From Perkinsus olseni (Eukaryota; Perkinsozoa; Perkinsida): a stretch of DNA of 64,000 nucleotides. The stretch's first letter is position 1, and every line of letters starts with the position of its first letter. Below are positions 22,765-32,386 of this stretch, in pieces. Both the position numbers and the translations under genes were made by a program. The notes beneath the pieces are model-generated. The model was not told where the DNA came from and searched no databases. It was given only the letters and a program-made list of their open reading frames with translations. Where the stretch lies: positions 1 to 64,000 of the forward strand of contig JABANN010000103.1 of assembly GCA_013115125.1 (NCBI GenBank). The letters are read 5' to 3'.

Positions 22765-25613
22765 ATGCACAAGTATAAACTCGTAGCGAAAAAAGGTGAA
22801 GGCACTTTCAGCGAGGTGACCCTCTTGGGCTACCTCTGAGGGGCTAGGTTCCGTGTTGTCAGGTCCTGAAGGCTCAGTCCCTCAAGACTAGTCGGCACTA
22901 TGCAATCAAGTGCATGAAGAACACTTTCGAATCGATTGAACAAGTAAGAGCTTCACCGGCTTGTTTTATTCGAGAGTGGCGTCGTTTCAGGTAAATAACT
23001 TGCGGGAGATTCAAGCTCTCCGTCGCCTAAGCGGCCACCGGCATATAATCAAGTTGCATGAAGTGAATCGTCGTTGTCGGGTGGATGAGGTCAGCTGCCT
23101 TTACCAGGTACTTTATGATGAGCCCTCTGGACGCCTTGCTTTAGTCATGGAGCTTATGGACATGAACCTGTGAGCAAGTGTAACGTTGACTTGTCACTCA
23201 ACGGCTTGATGCGACAGATACGAGGCAATTAAGAACCGGCGGCATCATGTCCCTGAAGTTAAAGTAAGCGCATGGATGTATCAGTTGGTGGGTTGAAAAT
23301 TGGGCGTGTGGCGTATGAATTATGCAGTATCCATCAGATGCTCGCGGTGGACCACATGCACAAGAACGGCATCTTCCACCGAGACATCAAACCAGAAAAC
23401 CTCCTAATGGTACGATAAGGTCCATTGCCTTCTCGAAGCATTGCTATGGCCAGCAGGTTGACGATACTTTGAAGTTGGCAGACCTGGGGAGCTGTCGGGG
23501 GATCTACTCGAGACAACCGTACACTGAGTAGGATGATCGGCCTAAGTATTGTGTAATCTGGTTATGCTGCTAGTTACATAAGTACTCGTTGGTACCGGTC
23601 GCCAGAGTGCCTTCTGACCGACGGCTACTATACGTAAGGACATATTCATTAACAGGGATACTATTCCTCTCTCAGGTACAAAATGGATATCTGGGGTGCC
23701 GGGTGTGTATTCTTCGAAGTCATGGCCCTCTTCCCGCTCTTCCCCGGCACCGACGAGACCGACCAGGTATCCAAAATTCATTCAGTCCTAGGTGAGAGTT
23801 CGCCTTGCAGGCATGTTGCAGTACTACACGATTGAGCCTAGGTACTCCGCCAGCTGAGCTGTTAGAAAGGTTCAAAAGGCACGGTCCGGAGTTTATGGAC
23901 TTCAATTTTCCGGACCAAGAGGGCACTGGTATGTGGTATACAGTAGACCATGGCCTCGCCATTGTCGTGCCATGATTCAGGAATAGCCAGGATGCTGCCA
24001 CACGCATCCTCAGAACTTATTGTGCTCTTGAAAGAACTTCTGGCCTACAATCCAGGTTAGGCGGCTTCGGTTGCTCTGAGAGGAAGTCACTATCCTTGCA
24101 GACGACCGTATCACTGCTCACCAAGCGCTCGGTAGACCATACTTCGCCAAAAACCGCGAGGAGGTGGGGTGTATGCGGTACAATCAAGGTAATCGTGAAT
24201 CTTTTAGGATCCCAACTACGTCGATGAGGAAGCCGTGTCCACAAGAGCTACCAGTGGTCAACCAGCAGCCAATGCAGGTGTGAGAACTCTCACTGGCATG
24301 CCTTCCGAGACAATACCGGAGGTTCCTACTCTTATTATGCCTACCCCAGCGGCAACTGCCTTGGGTGAGTTCATATTGAGCGCAAGCTGATGCTGCGTAA
24401 AGCCCTTTCGTGGCCTGAAAGCCCGGTGATGGCAGACCTGGATGACTCTCATGCGGATCCTGAGATGACCGCCCCGAGTCACAGGAGACTTCCGGATGAA
24501 GAGGACGAGAAGGGGTCATTTCACCGTATCTTCTGCGCTGCATGCTCTCTCCCGCCAGGCACCCAGTTAGTAGCCGCCGGCTACATCGCCAGCAACAGCA
24601 ACAACACGCAAATCAGCAACAATCGTCTCTCGCACCGTAAGGAACATTTTGACTACCCGGATACCATCCACGTTCATTCTGGCAGGAGCACGATGACTAC
24701 TGATGTGTGGCAACGAGGCTCACAAGGGGCTGCCGGGAATGGCAAGGGACGCAAGTATGGCTTTCTCACGGATGCATGAATATTTTCTTTTTGTAGATTC
24801 AATGAAACTATCCCGTTCGTTCGCCATCCGGCGCCATTTGATCCACATCAGTTTGTTGCTGAGAGGGTTATGCTGCAGCCACGAGAATCACTGCATGCTA
24901 TAGCAGAGGGCACTCAAGAGAGTTTACCTCCGTTGCCGCTAGGCAGAATGAAACAAGGAACCGGGTCAGGTAATTCGCTGCAATCTTTTTCCGAGAATGC
25001 GCCGCGTGCAGCATTTCTTGGTAACTCACCCCGAGCGGAAGCGAAATAGCTCGTTGTAGAGTGTCCTACTCCGCTCCTTTCTTAGGTTGGCCTGGCGTGG
25101 CCCACATTTCCCATGCTTACAGCACTCATCATCATCCTACAGTTCACAGTTCGTCAACGCTGGGGTCGGGGCGGTCGAGCTACTCCTATGGTCACGCGTC
25201 GAATCCCATGGGGGCAACGAGCGGCTCGGCAGTGTTCAAGAATTCTAACAAGAGGGGTGGAAAAGGAGTCGGGAAGAATGGAAATGGTGTGTCACAGTGC
25301 GCTAATTTCGCCGCGCTCCTTTCGTTCTGCCTTTGAGGGCGGTGGTATTCCGGACAACAACTTCCTCCATCAGTCTTCGTGTCCTCATCTGTGAGATTGG
25401 AAATTGTCATATTCAGGCCATCGGCGTGGCAACCATGCGAAGTCGTCAATGATGGCATCCACGTCTTACGGAGGGAAAGGTGGCTTTAGAAGGCATCCCC
25501 AAAACCTTGCATCCCTAGTTGGAGGACCGTCCGGCAGCGTTGCCGGGGCGGGGACGAGTAGGTCACACCTGTTGCTGCTTGTCTAGTTGGGTTCTGGCAG
25601 ACAGCACACGTAA
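22765..25613 (+). CDS. MOK: MOK-type protein kinase (RCK family), multi-exon
   Basis: This Ser/Thr kinase is a clear MOK relative (MAK/ICK/MOK group, linked to cilium and flagellum length control). ATG 22765 gives MHKYKLVAKKGEGTFSEV with the Gly-rich loop. Then follow HYAIKCMKNTFESIEQ with the VAIK-type Lys, VNNLREIQALRRLSGH, LVMELMDMNL, GIFHRDIKPENLLM with the catalytic Asp, DLGSCRGIYSRQPY (DLG in place of DFG), YISTRWYRSPECLLTDGYY, DIWGAGCVFFEVMALFPLFP and NPDDRITAHQALGRPYF. Joining the activation-segment exons across a 46-bp intron (23531-23576) gives T-D-Y rather than MOK's usual T-E-Y. After the kinase domain a long low-complexity tail runs to TAA at 25611-25613: acidic, then Gln-rich, then Gly/Ser/Lys-rich. 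At least ten introns of about 40-60 bp. Confidence 0.85.
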
Positions 25614-25949
25614 CATGGCAGAAGGTGGCGGAAGTGCTTACGGACGCTTGGATCCCTACAACTCGTAATGATCCTGTGGGACGTTGAGATTATCTCAATG
25701 AGATACGGGCATTGAGAACCCGGCACTCGTAGCCCGCTTCATTGACAGCTGCTTGACATTCATCGCTGCTGGCTCACGAATCGATTTTCGTACTACTGAG
25801 CCTTGAAAAGCCTATTTAGCCTATTGTAAGAGTGTCTTGCCCATGCGACTATGTCTTGATACTTAGGTACATGAGTCGCACCTCAATGAGTCTTGCGGCG
25901 GGAGGCGGTAGTCGGCTGAGTAAGCAGCGTAGCTACCGGAGATGAACGA
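25614..25949. other. Short intergenic region
   Basis: Nothing recognised. Confidence 0.4.
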
Positions 25950-27347
25950 ATTAGACATACTCCGTTCCACGACATGAATATGTTGTTCGCAGGACTGATC
26001 GTATGGATCACATGTATTGAGTTGTGGGTAGTAACGTGTTTCTTAGAAGAACATCTGGGCAACATGCAAATTAAGAATTCGGTGTGGTTCACTGACCTCG
26101 GGTGAATCTCAAAGTCATCCGTCCTTCGCATCGCATTTGGCGTTGCCGTGATGGCGATATCTCCTTTCGACAGTTGTTGATAGAGCAGTCATACAATGGA
26201 TTTGATATGCTTATCGCCAAAGCGTCGTTTTGGAGTATCGCCCCCTCTCACGTCTAGAGTTGTCGATGATAGTATGATATGTATGATAGTAGCACTAACT
26301 ATGTGTGTTAGTATGAGTTGGATTCTCCCCGGGTCTTGGAACTCGGCGGAGGTCTTTGTGTCAGTGGGGTCTGATACTGTCGTTGAATAATGTCTTAGCT
26401 CAGATTTACTATTTGCTTGTAAGAGATGGTAGCCAGGAGGTCAAGCTGGGTTATACAATCGGCAATACTGGATTTTATCTGAACGCTGTCCGCCGAGGGC
26501 GTTGCTCACCCCCTCATCGCAGTATTTATGGTTTTTTATGTTGTGGAGAGTTCCTAGACCCTCGGTACAGATCCCACGGAGGGCTTTTGCTAGCAAGAGA
26601 AGAATACTAGAGGGCCCACAACCAGAGCGGCCGAAGACGCATAAAGGAGTATTACGATTGTCAAATGCAAAGTAATACTGGCCTAGCACTCCTGAGGTAT
26701 CAGCTGATGGATGAGTGCTCGCATCGTCACTGGCTGGAGTGAATTGTTTTCTTATTCTGTCGAACCCAAGGCTTCTATCGGAGTCACCCATGCAAGTCAG
26801 GGGTCGCATTCGAGCCGTACGAGGCTGTCGAGCGCGTAGTTGTCAATATAAGAGACTTTCGGGTGGTAATCTTGTTGCAGCAGCAGCATCGTCGGTGTTC
26901 CTGATATCATATGGCGTTGGTGTTTCAGCCCACTGACTCCTGCTGAAAGGATCAAGAGGGATAGCCGAATAGAGGATCTTCGCGTACAGGTTAGGACCTT
27001 GTCCGAGGCTGGGGTGGGAGAGAGAATGAGGGACAAAGATGTACCTGAATGATAAAAATGCATGGCTAACTACTTCGAATTTTTTCATTATCAGGAGCTC
27101 AGGATGGAAAAGAAAATGCTGACCAGTAATGTCGTAGTGAGGAGGTCGGTCGGTGGGCTGGATGAGACTGTGGGCGAATACACTTACGTGCTCATTAGGA
27201 TCAACTTTCCGGAGTCGCCTTACATTGGCTATGATGGAAGGCAGAGGTAGTGTCTTACATGCTTTCACCCAGCCGAATTGTTGCTTCTCAAAGCTTGAGC
27301 TCCTTGAAGAGGTCGCTGTGGCCAACTCGTCTGAAACGGCCCTCTAA
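25950..27347 (+). CDS. Unresolved multi-exon membrane/coiled-coil gene
   Basis: Plus-strand pieces look coding but I could not chain all of them. A membrane helix exon at about 25975-26100 reads MNMLFAGLIVWITCIELWVV and continues FLEEHLGNMQIKN. Others are FRQLLIEQSYNGFDMLIAKA (26160), LSLNNVLAQIYYLLVRDG (26375) and FEPYEAVERVVVNIRDFRVV (26815). The last joins across a 34-bp intron to LTPAERIKRDSRIEDLRVQV (about 26935-26995). Then come ELRMEKKMLTS and a terminal FSKLELLEEVAVANSSETAL with TAA at 27345-27347. The second half is a charged helix. A competing minus-strand reading (26797-27325) exists but has weaker splice logic. There may be two genes here. Function unknown. Confidence 0.35.
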
Positions 27348-27624
27348 TATTTTGAACTATCCGGTCGCGAGATGAGATAACCCGTACTCACTCGGCTGGT
27401 TCTATGCGTCATTTCATATTTACCACACTAGGTAGATGCCCTGCTACTCCAGGTTGGCTCGATTCCCATGGCCGGTGTTGTATCGCTGAACTTTTTTTCT
27501 GCGCTTGCTCACTATTTAACTGACTTACAGGTGCGGGCGGAGTCGCTATGAGTACTTGATATCCGTCAGTTACCCCGGCCATCCTCTCAATTTCGATTGC
27601 CTCCGCCCCATCCCTCCTAACTGC

Positions 27625-28215
27625 ATGAACTCCCCCCTGGACCGGGCGATCAGAGAAGTCCCATGGCAAGCTAGGTCGGAGATTCTGGATAGCCGCATTG
27701 TCGAACCCAAGTATATGGACGAGTGCAAAGGTACTGAGATGTAGTGGTCATAGTCCAGTCTAATGCGCCGTTCGATACTGTTTCTGTTCCTCTCACTCCG
27801 GTTCGGATGTAATTGCTACAAAGTTAAAGTGGCCAGATAGGAGCCTCGTTAGTGTTCCGTGGTCTGTCAAGGTACCCCTCGGCAGGAGTACCAGGAGGGT
27901 TTGGTAGACGGCATACGAGTGCGACAGGTTTTCAATCCTTACGTTAAGATGGACAATTATCAAACCAACGTAGGGGGTGAGAAAAGACACCGGGTGTGTC
28001 ACGCGTCTCTTGTGGCAGATGTACAACTACTGGGATTCTCGTGATAATAACTCTTGGAACCCCAGGAAAACATCGTTAAGAGGAGGCAGGAAAATGTAGG
28101 GCATGGTACTCGCTGACTTGCATTTTTTTCCTATGAGCCATGGGCGTGTAAGCGTCGCTTACTAAGCGATACTCCGCATTCACACATGTCGTGCGCCATT
28201 GTGAGGGTCGATTTT

Positions 28216-28247
<32 letters not shown>

Positions 28248-29123
28248 TGGCCGAGGGGAGCGTGATCAGCCCGACTTAAGCCGCGGCTCTGGGTCTACTA
28301 TCGGAGGATGGTTTCGGGTTAAGTTCCTCAGCGTGTTAGTCGTACGAGAAATACTTTGATGGATGAATATCCGTTAGAGCTCTTTTGCAGTGCAAAGTTC
28401 TGAGCAGAAGAGTGTGCACCACGGAATCCTGGCCAAGAGTTGATCTGTACTTGCTTGCCCGATATTTGTAGCCCTCGGTTTCGACGAACAGGTACAACAT
28501 CCCGGAAGATCTTTTCCCCTACAAGGACGAGTTGGGCGAGTGGCACCCTCCCAGAATATCGGGAAGATATGCGGCTGATGTATTATACAAATTGGGGCAC
28601 TGCAGAAGCGCCCTTGTCTTTCTTGATGGACAGGTCCGCAAGCAGTACTATATACATAGTTTGCCATGGGTTTGGGACCAAGATGCTATGGATGCTGGAA
28701 AAAAGCACCTTATGGATCGAGAGCCTCTGGGCAACAAACGATGGTATTTATTTATCGCATGCATGTCATGAGAGGGTCTCCAGGTCTTCTGGTGGCTCCA
28801 CCCCGGGGTTGGATTCACTGCGCCGGTATAGACTGCGATTTGTCTCGAATCGCTCATCACCATACGTTCACGGTTCGTCGAGGGATCACGGTAGCCTGTT
28901 TTCATTCTGTTACTTCCCATCTTGTATGAGACGCATGTGACGAGAGCACATCGAGCAGCTAACTAGCTTCAAAATGATGAACTTGTATTCCGTGGACGGT
29001 GAATGCGTCGTCACTCTAAGGTTCCGTAGAGAGTATAGGAAAGCCAAGACAGCCGAGGCATTGAGGGGGATGGACGCCCTCGTCGAGGAGTATAGGAGGG
29101 AGACGAGAGCTGCGAAACCGTAG
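27625..29123 (+). CDS. Candidate mitochondrial ribosomal protein (mL59-like?), multi-exon
   Basis: Well-supported exons: NSPLDRAIREVPWQARSEIL (27625 on), joined in phase to TPRQEYQEGLVDGIRVRQVF (27882-27978), then YNYWDSRDNNSWNPRKTSL (28022-28096). The next is YNIPEDLFPYKDELGEWHPP ISGRY (28490 on, shown in parts), joined across a 54-bp intron (28578-28631) to VRKQYYIHSLPWVWDQD. After HLMDREPLGNKRW a 267-bp intron ends at CTCTAAG and the last exon reads FRREYRKAKTAEALRGMD and ends in Lys-Pro-TAG at 29123. The W-H-P-P-x-x-S-x-R core, basic tail and EYRKAK helix recall mitochondrial large-subunit proteins of the mL59/MRPL25 type. That assignment is tentative. The start could lie in an upstream exon near 27540. 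Confidence 0.5.
28216..28247. repeat. (GCAA)8 microsatellite in an intron
   Basis: Eight perfect tandem copies of GCAA lie in the intron between the exons ending near 28096 and starting near 28490. No coding role is apparent; the array is a potential length-polymorphic marker. Confidence 0.95.
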
Positions 29124-29362
29124 GCTTGCTGGTAGAGCCGGCTCCGTAGGTATGGACAGGTACACTTGGTTCGAGAGAACGGTACATGAGATCGCCGGGA
29201 ACCAAATAGCGCCGAAATACGTGCGAGTCCGAAAGTTGCCAAAAATGTAGTCGCGGTCCATGCGGTAGTATCCATCGTGTTTCTGAGGCCGGGACGTTGT
29301 TGAGTTCAAGTGGTGAAGTAGAAATTAACTTCCGTATTTGAAGTATTTTCCATTGTGGATTA

Positions 29363-31110
29363 ATGGACGCTGGAGCGGCAGGAGACGGTAGTTTGGGCTA
29401 GGGGGCGTTCGTCCATCGATTCGTCGTTTTAGCTAATAACGGATGGTGCACGATCGAGTCGGACCCTGGAGTCTTTACAGAGCTCTGTGAGGACCTAGGA
29501 GTGAAGGATGTTCAATTCAAGGAGCTTTACTCCCTAGATGAGGAGACACTGAAGTTGGAGTAGTAGTGGGCCGTCGGACAGTGGGTTTGGTACGGTTCGC
29601 TCGGAATTGCGAACTTGAACCGGCTCGAGCAAAGTCTTGAATTCGACACCACGGTGATGTTCTATGTTGAGATGCTGCCATCAGCAGCAGTTGGAGGCTG
29701 GGCGTGCTGGGAGATTGCTCGTGTCTGGTAGAATTCCGCTCCGAAGTGGACTCGGCGATATGACCATTGACGGTCACGCGAAGTTACTGTCATCTGTCCC
29801 TCAGATGCGCTAATGTTCCAATATACGGCCTCGTATTCCTATTCAAGTGGGACAAGGAAGTAGAGGATCAACGTAACTGTTCCGATGTATGACTTCTTCT
29901 GCACGATCCAGCGTAGGCACTCCGTTGGTGCCTCCACCAGAAGGCATGTTCTACGCCTCTCAAGTCATCAATAATGCGTGTGCAACTCAAGCTATTCTCT
30001 CGGTATTCAAGGGCTTGGGCTAAGTTACCGCACAAAAGGCAGTGTTCAGGTACTACTCAATGCTCAAGGTTTGGAGATCGGCGACGTTCTGACCAATGTC
30101 AGAGACTTCACGTAATAATCGGGCTGAAATTCTATGGTACCGGTTCGAATTTTGTATGGGTCGAAACTCCGGCATAAGAGGAACTCAAATTCCGCAGCCA
30201 TAGGTATTGAGAACATAACGTGATTGTCTTTTGGCAGCGCTGGATTCGATGCGGATACTCGTGGGTGGGCTATTGGGAACTCAGAAGAAATCCGGAAAGC
30301 TCACAACTCATTCCGGCCACAAGCGAGCTTCGACGTGGTAGTATCGATCACTGGGAGCCGCTACATACGATGTCATACGCTTTTCTCCCAGGAGCAAAGA
30401 GAGGAAGGACCGAAGGAGGATGCCTTCCATTTCGTCGCTTATATCCCATTCAAGGTGGGGTATAGAACGGAATCGATACTTACGTCACATTTTTTTGTTA
30501 GGGTGGTCTCTATGAATTGGACGGCCTTAGAGGTGGGCCTATTTTCTTGGAGGCCACTGACGGTGACTGGACGAAAGGAGCGCTGAAGTACGTCCAGGAG
30601 AAGATCGGCAAGTTTGCGCAGACCTCGGAGGGGACCCAAACTGGTGAAATTCGATTCAACTTGATGGTGGTGTGCGGGGACAAGCGCAAGGCTCTGCGCA
30701 AGCAGATAGACGAGTAAGCAGCCGCGCTGATTGGGCCGAATCACGGTGCATGTCCTAGACTCACTAAGGCCATGGGAGAGTCGAGTGATGACGTGGTCGA
30801 GCTGAGAGCTCAGTTGGAGAATGAGGAGAATACTCGGGCTAAGTGGAAGGTGGGCTTATGAGCGGAGTGCCCATTCGATTACTGCAAGGGTTGACTGCCT
30901 CAGACTGAGAACGAACGACGTCGACATGATTATACTCCCTTCATACTCACAGGTAAAGAACTTGCTCGGGTTGGATGCATGCTTTTCGGATTTCCTTCAG
31001 CCCTTCGACTTTTGGCCGAAAAAGGTCAGCTGATGGAAGCCTTTAAGAAGGGCAAAGCATTCTCCGAGCATCAACGTGCTAATAGACGTCAAGCCGAGAA
31101 GAGCGATTGA
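29363..31110 (+). CDS. UCHL5: Ubiquitin C-terminal hydrolase UCHL5/UCH37
   Basis: This thiol deubiquitinase of the proteasome (and INO80) is recognisable end to end. ATG 29363 opens a short exon, spliced over a 46-bp intron to [20 protein letters not shown]. Then come [19 protein letters not shown], the active-site block [14 protein letters not shown] (nucleophilic Cys), [33 protein letters not shown] (catalytic His) and [11 protein letters not shown] (catalytic Asp). [20 protein letters not shown] closes the catalytic domain. The C-terminal ULD/KEKE-like part reads [18 protein letters not shown] and [10 protein letters not shown], and the final basic stretch ends at TGA 31108-31110. All triad residues are present, so activity is expected. 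It converges on the minus-strand gene that ends a few bases away. Confidence 0.88.
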
Positions 31111-31115
31111 ATGTG

Positions 31116-32167
31116 CTAGTTTCCGCAGAGTTTGTTGCGTTTTACGGGTAAGAGAGTAGCAACAATTCCTGCGTACACACATATAGGATATGCTCGGCAG
31201 TTCTCTCGTACAGTATGGTACGCTAGAGATACAGTTCGCCATTCGTGCGTTCCATGCATCAGCCGCGGTCGATACGTGCATGTCAATAGCCAGCTTCCCC
31301 TCGCTGATGTCTCCAACGCGAGCGCTATTCAATGCGGTGTCAAATACGTCTGAGTACGTCAGTGCATGATATAGAACCGCCCGCCCATTGCAAGATGGTG
31401 GCAGAGAATGGTGGCATCTTCGGCTGCTGATGTTCTCGACTTGGATGCAGCAAGATAGGAGAGCTCGGGCTCGTCATGGAGAACAGAGTGCGATCTACTG
31501 TGAGGCTCTCTGCTTGCTACGAGCGCCTGATCCAATGCTCGAATTAGCGTAAGTGAGGGAGGGTCTGCTACTAGGCCTTTGCGAATCGCGCCTTCCCCTT
31601 CGTAAGCCAATACCACTTCCCCCGCGATATCCCTCTTGTGGGACTCTGAAACGGGAAAGATGGAGCTTCGCAGTGCAGGGCAGCGATCAACATCTTACTC
31701 CGTTGCATTCTAGCCTCCGAATGTATGGTCACCCTCGTACCAGACGATTGCGTGCTCAAAACGTATAACATCCTGTCGTCGCAAAAATACTCATCCCTGG
31801 TACAAAAGAACTAAGCCACCTGCCGGGATTGAACCGACGACCTTCTGCTTACGAAGCAGACGCTCTACCACTAAGCTAAGGTGGCTACTAACAGTATGAC
31901 TGAGTGCTTCATTACATTCTCCGAGATTTCAGTTCGTGACTCACATGATAGCCAGTGCATCCCCGATCAATGTAGATTGTGGTAAACCCACAATGACTGC
32001 CGTCATCTCGCCATGGCGTCCAGATGAACCTAATTCGAGAGAGTTTATCTCGTAAGATGGCTGACTGGTCGATAGATTCCGCACTCACCGAAGGACGAGT
32101 CTGCGCCAATGACGGCACGTTCTGATCTCGTGCCAGCTAGGTCCTGCACAGTCGAGGACGAAATCAT
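31116..32167 (-). CDS. Unidentified gene hosting an intronic tRNA
   Basis: ATG 32167 starts MISSSTVQDLAGTRSERAVI and continues ADSSFG, joined over a short GTGAGT intron to HGEMTAVIVGLPQSTLIGDA (about 31945-32035). A GTGAGT donor near 31943 opens a roughly 300-bp intron that contains the tRNA-Thr gene. The next exon begins near 31636 and reads HKRDIAGEVVLAYEGEGAIR, then LTLIRALDQALVASREP and a Ser-rich stretch. A further exon (about 31240-31345) reads DVFDTALNSARVGDISEGKL then STAADAWNARMAN. The protein is soluble with a beta-strand (TAVIVGLPQ) that looks like part of a Rossmann-type core. I do not recognise the family. The 3' end is uncertain and lies next to the UCHL5 stop. Confidence 0.5.
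31814..31886 (-). tRNA. tRNA-Thr (anticodon CGT)
   Basis: Minus-strand cloverleaf of 73 nt. The acceptor stem AGCCACC/GGTGGCT is perfectly paired. The D-arm contains AGCTTAGTGGTAGAGC, the anticodon arm TCTGC-TTCGTAA-GCAGA carries anticodon CGT, and the T-arm GTCGG-TTCAATC-CCGGC has the TTCAA motif. It lies in the same orientation inside an intron of the gene at 31116-32167. Confidence 0.95.
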
Positions 32168-32386
32168 GGGCCCGAGCGGGCTTTTGCATATAACGGGTCT
32201 TTGTAGGCATCACAAAACTGCGCCGGTATCGCCTCATTCAGCCCACCTTGCATATTATCTGGTGATGGTCTGATATGATTCTGTTCGCCTTTTTGGCAAC
32301 CTCAACACTGCCTGGGCAAAGGATAGGATTAGCCACTGACGTACGACTACCCTGAATGGGGCTAGTGCGGGGCACCCGGGATGGGG

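Noticed and set aside
26843-27325. 160-codon minus-strand frame
   Set aside because: Opposite plus-strand exons (FEPYEAVERVVVNIRDFRVV, LTPAERIKRDSRIEDLRVQV) join through a good short intron, so the minus frame is more likely a shadow, though this is not settled.
28216-28247. Short tandem array considered as a CRISPR-like or telomeric repeat
   Set aside because: It is a simple (GCAA)8 microsatellite without spacers.
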